The position numbers were made by a program, and so were the translations under genes. A model generated the notes under the pieces. The model did no database searches and had not been told where the DNA came from. It was given only the letters and a program-made list of their open reading frames with translations. From Enterococcus avium ATCC 14025 (lineage in GTDB: Bacteria > Bacillota > Bacilli > Lactobacillales > Enterococcaceae): a stretch of DNA of 64,000 bases. How positions within the stretch are numbered: the stretch's first letter is position 1; every line of letters starts with the position of its first letter. The DNA is taken from assembly GCF_000406965.1 (NCBI RefSeq), contig NZ_KE136363.1, forward strand, positions 167,633-231,632, given 5' to 3'. This document shows, piece after piece, positions 61,915 through 64,000 of this stretch.

Positions 61915-63096
61915 ATGCTATTAAAAGGGAAACACAATATTGCAAAAGTTTTTACAGATGAAGTGGAAGAAACCGCTGTTGATCAAATAGTTGAGATGCT
62001 TAATCAGGAATTTGTAAAAAAAGAACAGATTAGAATAATGCCAGATGTTCATGCAGGCAAAGGATCAACAATCGGTACGACTATGACAATAAGTAATGGA
62101 AAAGTAGTTCCCAATCTAGTTGGAGTCGATATAGGTTGTGGGATCAGTGTTTATTATCTTGGTGACTTAAGTGGGACTGATTGGTCGAAACTGGATCTAG
62201 TCATTTCTGAAAATGTGCCTTCTGGAAAGAATGTAAGGAACAAAATGATTTCTGAGAAGTTTCAATTCCGCGAGATGTCCTTTGAATTGTTTAATGAAAA
62301 TAGAATTCAGTTATCTAAAGGTACGCTGGGTGGTGGTAATCATTTTATTGAGATTTCAAAGACTGGGAACGACTATTACTTACTGATTCATTCAGGTTCA
62401 AGAAATCTAGGTGTCCAAGTAGCAAAACACCATCAAGATGCAGCAATCAAGTATCACAAGCACAATGTATTTGATAAACAAGGGCTTATATCCAGGTTAA
62501 AGTCAGAGGGTAGAGAAAAAGAAATACAGACAGAACTAAGTAAGATTAAACCTATTGCATTTAATAAAGAGTTAGCCTATCTAGAGGGTGACCTTTTATC
62601 AGCGTATTTGAACGATATGGAACTTGCACAATGCTTTGCTGTAGAAAACCGCTCATTAATGGCTGAAACAATAATTAACGAGATGGGTTGGAAAGTTATC
62701 AGTTCATTTGATTCAATTCATAATTATATTGATTTGGATGACCATATTTTACGTAAAGGAGCTACTGACGCATCGAATGGCAAACACTTAGTAATTCCTT
62801 TGAATATGAGAGATGGAGCGATTATCGCGACAGGCAAAGGTAATGAAGACTGGAATTGTTCAGCCCCTCATGGTGCAGGACGTGTGATGTCACGAACCAA
62901 GGCAAAAGAAAATGTTTCGCTTGCGGAATTCAAGAATACTATGCAAGGAATTTATTCGACGTCAGTGGTCGAGTCGACACTAGATGAGTCACCATTTGCT
63001 TATAAAAAATCAGATTTGATCATCGATAATATTCATGACACTGTGGAAATCAAAAAAATTATAAAGCCAGTTTATAATTTTAAAGCTAAAGATTAA
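61915..63096 (+). CDS. rtcB: RtcB-type RNA ligase
   Basis: 393 residues. All RtcB landmarks are visible: IMPDVHAGKG (44-50 region), VGVDIGCG with D72 and C75 (metal ligands), GTLGGGNHF with H143, IHSGSR (158-163), SIHN with H269, and SAPHGAGR with H319, the GMP-attaching histidine. RtcB joins RNA with 2',3'-cyclic or 3' phosphate to 5'-OH ends, repairing tRNAs or rRNA cut by ribotoxins and anticodon nucleases. It is shorter than archaeal RtcB (about 480), like the bacterial phage-type forms. GGAG precedes the ATG. Confidence 0.92.
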   Translation: MLLKGKHNIAKVFTDEVEETAVDQIVEMLNQEFVKKEQIRIMPDVHAGKGSTIGTTMTISNGKVVPNLVGVDIGCGISVYYLGDLSGTDWSKLDLVISENVPSGKNVRNKMISEKFQFREMSFELFNENRIQLSKGTLGGGNHFIEISKTGNDYYLLIHSGSRNLGVQVAKHHQDAAIKYHKHNVFDKQGLISRLKSEGREKEIQTELSKIKPIAFNKELAYLEGDLLSAYLNDMELAQCFAVENRSLMAETIINEMGWKVISSFDSIHNYIDLDDHILRKGATDASNGKHLVIPLNMRDGAIIATGKGNEDWNCSAPHGAGRVMSRTKAKENVSLAEFKNTMQGIYSTSVVESTLDESPFAYKKSDLIIDNIHDTVEIKKIIKPVYNFKAKD

Positions 63097-63125
63097 TTAG
63101 ACTAACTCAGCCTATCAAGTAAGAA

Positions 63126-63162
63126 TCTATGTGATCATTAATCGATTTTTTGATCACATAGA
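63126..63162. promoter_or_regulatory. 12-bp hairpin/palindrome before the DUF1642 gene
   Basis: TCTATGTGATCA (63126-63137) pairs perfectly with TGATCACATAGA (63151-63162). No T run follows, and the AGGAGG of the next gene begins five bases later, so it is not a normal terminator. TGTGATCA...TGATCACA also has the form of a spaced CRP/Fnr-type palindrome, but the 13-bp spacer is too long for one. It may act as a processing or translation-control element. Confidence 0.5.
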
Positions 63163-63177
63163 ATTTAGGAGGTATTT

Positions 63178-63708
63178 ATGAATAAACAAGATAAGAAAAA
63201 ATTGACGAAACATATAGAACTCAATCAACACATGACAGAAATTAGTATGTTTGGCAGAACAGCAGTAGTAGACGTTGTTCCATCAGATCGACTTATAGAC
63301 TTAATTGATGAGTTAGCGAGTCCAGTCAAAGTGCCGAAATTCGTTGGAGAATTACTTGACTATTATCGTAATTCTACTGACGTCGACTTATTGGCGCTGC
63401 TCATCTGCTTCAAAGATTGGTACTTTAGAAAAGACAAACTCAGCGAGAATGAAGAGGCGATTGATTGGCTTGTTAGACATCCAGAAAAATTTATGAAGGC
63501 ATGGCTAGACGGCTACGAGGTCGAGGAAGAACCGAAGTGGGTGGTTAAGATAGAAGACAATGGGTCAGCGTACTTTGTTGACTTTTTCGATGAATTACAG
63601 CCTCATCTCGTCTACGGTTTAAGCGGCGAAGTAATGAGATTTGATAGCGAAGATAAAGCGAATGCGATTGTTACATTGATTGAATGTGGCACAGTTGAGA
63701 AAGTGTAG
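63178..63708 (+). CDS. DUF1642-type phage protein
   Basis: 176 residues. The block VPKFVGELLDYYRNSTDVDLLALL and later EEPKWVVKIEDNGSAYFVDFF are typical of DUF1642 proteins of lactococcal, listerial and enterococcal phages. Function unknown. AGGAGG lies 8 nt before the ATG. A related gene follows. Confidence 0.75.
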   Translation: MNKQDKKKLTKHIELNQHMTEISMFGRTAVVDVVPSDRLIDLIDELASPVKVPKFVGELLDYYRNSTDVDLLALLICFKDWYFRKDKLSENEEAIDWLVRHPEKFMKAWLDGYEVEEEPKWVVKIEDNGSAYFVDFFDELQPHLVYGLSGEVMRFDSEDKANAIVTLIECGTVEKV

Positions 63709-63716
63709 GTGTGAGA

Positions 63717-64000
63717 ATGGAGAGAGCAGTTTTACTATCAGACATTGAGTTTTTAGACGGAGTTCATGAGAGTGACTGGGAGCGAATTGAGGAAGAATCA
63801 TTTTTAGTCAATGTGTCAAAGCCTCTCAACGAAAACCAGCAGGTCGTGTTGGAGTGGTTGAAAGATGATTTTAAGGAAAGTGGGAATCCAGTTGATTCGC
63901 TTGAATCACTAGCAAGTGAAGTTTTGCATGTTGAGACTTTTCAAACATGCATTTCATCTACTTATGATGAACTCAGCATTAGTGAACAGTTCCAAGTCCT
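63717..64000 (+). CDS. Hypothetical phage protein, cut by the window end
   Basis: Open from the ATG at 63717 to the window edge, 94 complete codons. Acidic (FLDGVHESDWERIEEESFL and NENQQVVLEWLKDDF). The NENQQVVLEWLKDDF segment is of the type found in DUF1642/early phage proteins. GTGTGAG precedes the ATG. It starts 9 bases after the DUF1642 stop. Function unknown. Confidence 0.6.
   Translation, partial: MERAVLLSDIEFLDGVHESDWERIEEESFLVNVSKPLNENQQVVLEWLKDDFKESGNPVDSLESLASEVLHVETFQTCISSTYDELSISEQFQV

Larger units (their letters stand above)
44819..64000. mobile_element. Left part of a prophage integrated downstream of lepA
   Basis: From lepA to the window end the genes form a temperate-phage map: integrase, accessory genes, ImmA and repressor on the minus strand; Cro-like, recombination, replication and methylation genes on the plus strand. 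The left junction must lie between the lepA stop (44818) and the integrase stop (44928). The right junction and the structural genes are outside the window, so the attachment core cannot be defined by comparison of ends. Confidence 0.93.

Noticed and set aside
1-64000. CRISPR arrays or cas genes
   Set aside because: No regularly spaced identical repeats and no Cas-like protein were seen.

Overview
The window is chromosomal DNA of a low-GC Firmicute, most likely an Enterococcus. The evidence is the gene set and order (parE-parC, pflB-pflA, manganese pyrophosphatase, lepA), the enterococcal small hypothetical proteins, AGGAGG-type ribosome binding sites and frequent TTG/GTG starts. I do not assign a species. 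The complete glycogen operon argues against a minimal faecalis-type gene set, but that is only an impression.

Bases 1-44,818 are core chromosome. The order is: the tail of an ISL3-family insertion sequence; a NUDIX hydrolase and plsY; a CoA-binding protein; topoisomerase IV (parE, parC) behind a repeat-rich leader; pyruvate formate-lyase and its activase; ppaC; a DUF1803/DUF915 pair; a six-gene glycogen operon (glgB-glgC-glgD-glgA, then glgP and a GH13 hydrolase) behind a leader that can form two mutually exclusive helices; a tRNA-Leu(AAG) gene with its own promoter; an Rgg/PlcR-like regulator; nagA with a NagR/DasR-type operator; a peptidase C26 protein; a lincosamide-nucleotidyltransferase-like gene; a small cysteine-rich protein; an ABC exporter; cell-wall enzymes (VanY-like, GH73, C39); several single-gene metabolic enzymes; and lepA.

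Bases 44,819 to the end are the left part of a prophage integrated just after lepA. The leftward (minus) arm carries the integrase, a D12-class adenine methylase, an OLD-like ATPase/TOPRIM nuclease with a tRNA-like minihelix in its 5' leader, a membrane-anchored DNA/RNA nuclease, two further surface proteins, an ImmA-type protease and a CI-type repressor. Three operators of the form TTRCC-N4-GGTAA lie in the switch region. The rightward arm carries Cro-like and early genes, YqaJ exonuclease, a recT broken by a 4-bp duplication, a DnaD-like replication protein, a DUF1064 protein, a second tyrosine recombinase, a MazG-like protein, a C5-cytosine methylase, a candidate SAM methyltransferase, an RtcB RNA ligase and DUF1642 genes. 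The structural genes and the right attachment site lie beyond the window.

The most unusual points are the tRNA-like element leading an OLD nuclease/methylase cassette, the RtcB RNA-repair gene in the same prophage, the alternative-structure leader of the glycogen operon, and a C39 peptidase whose only start that preserves its signal peptide is ATC or ATT.
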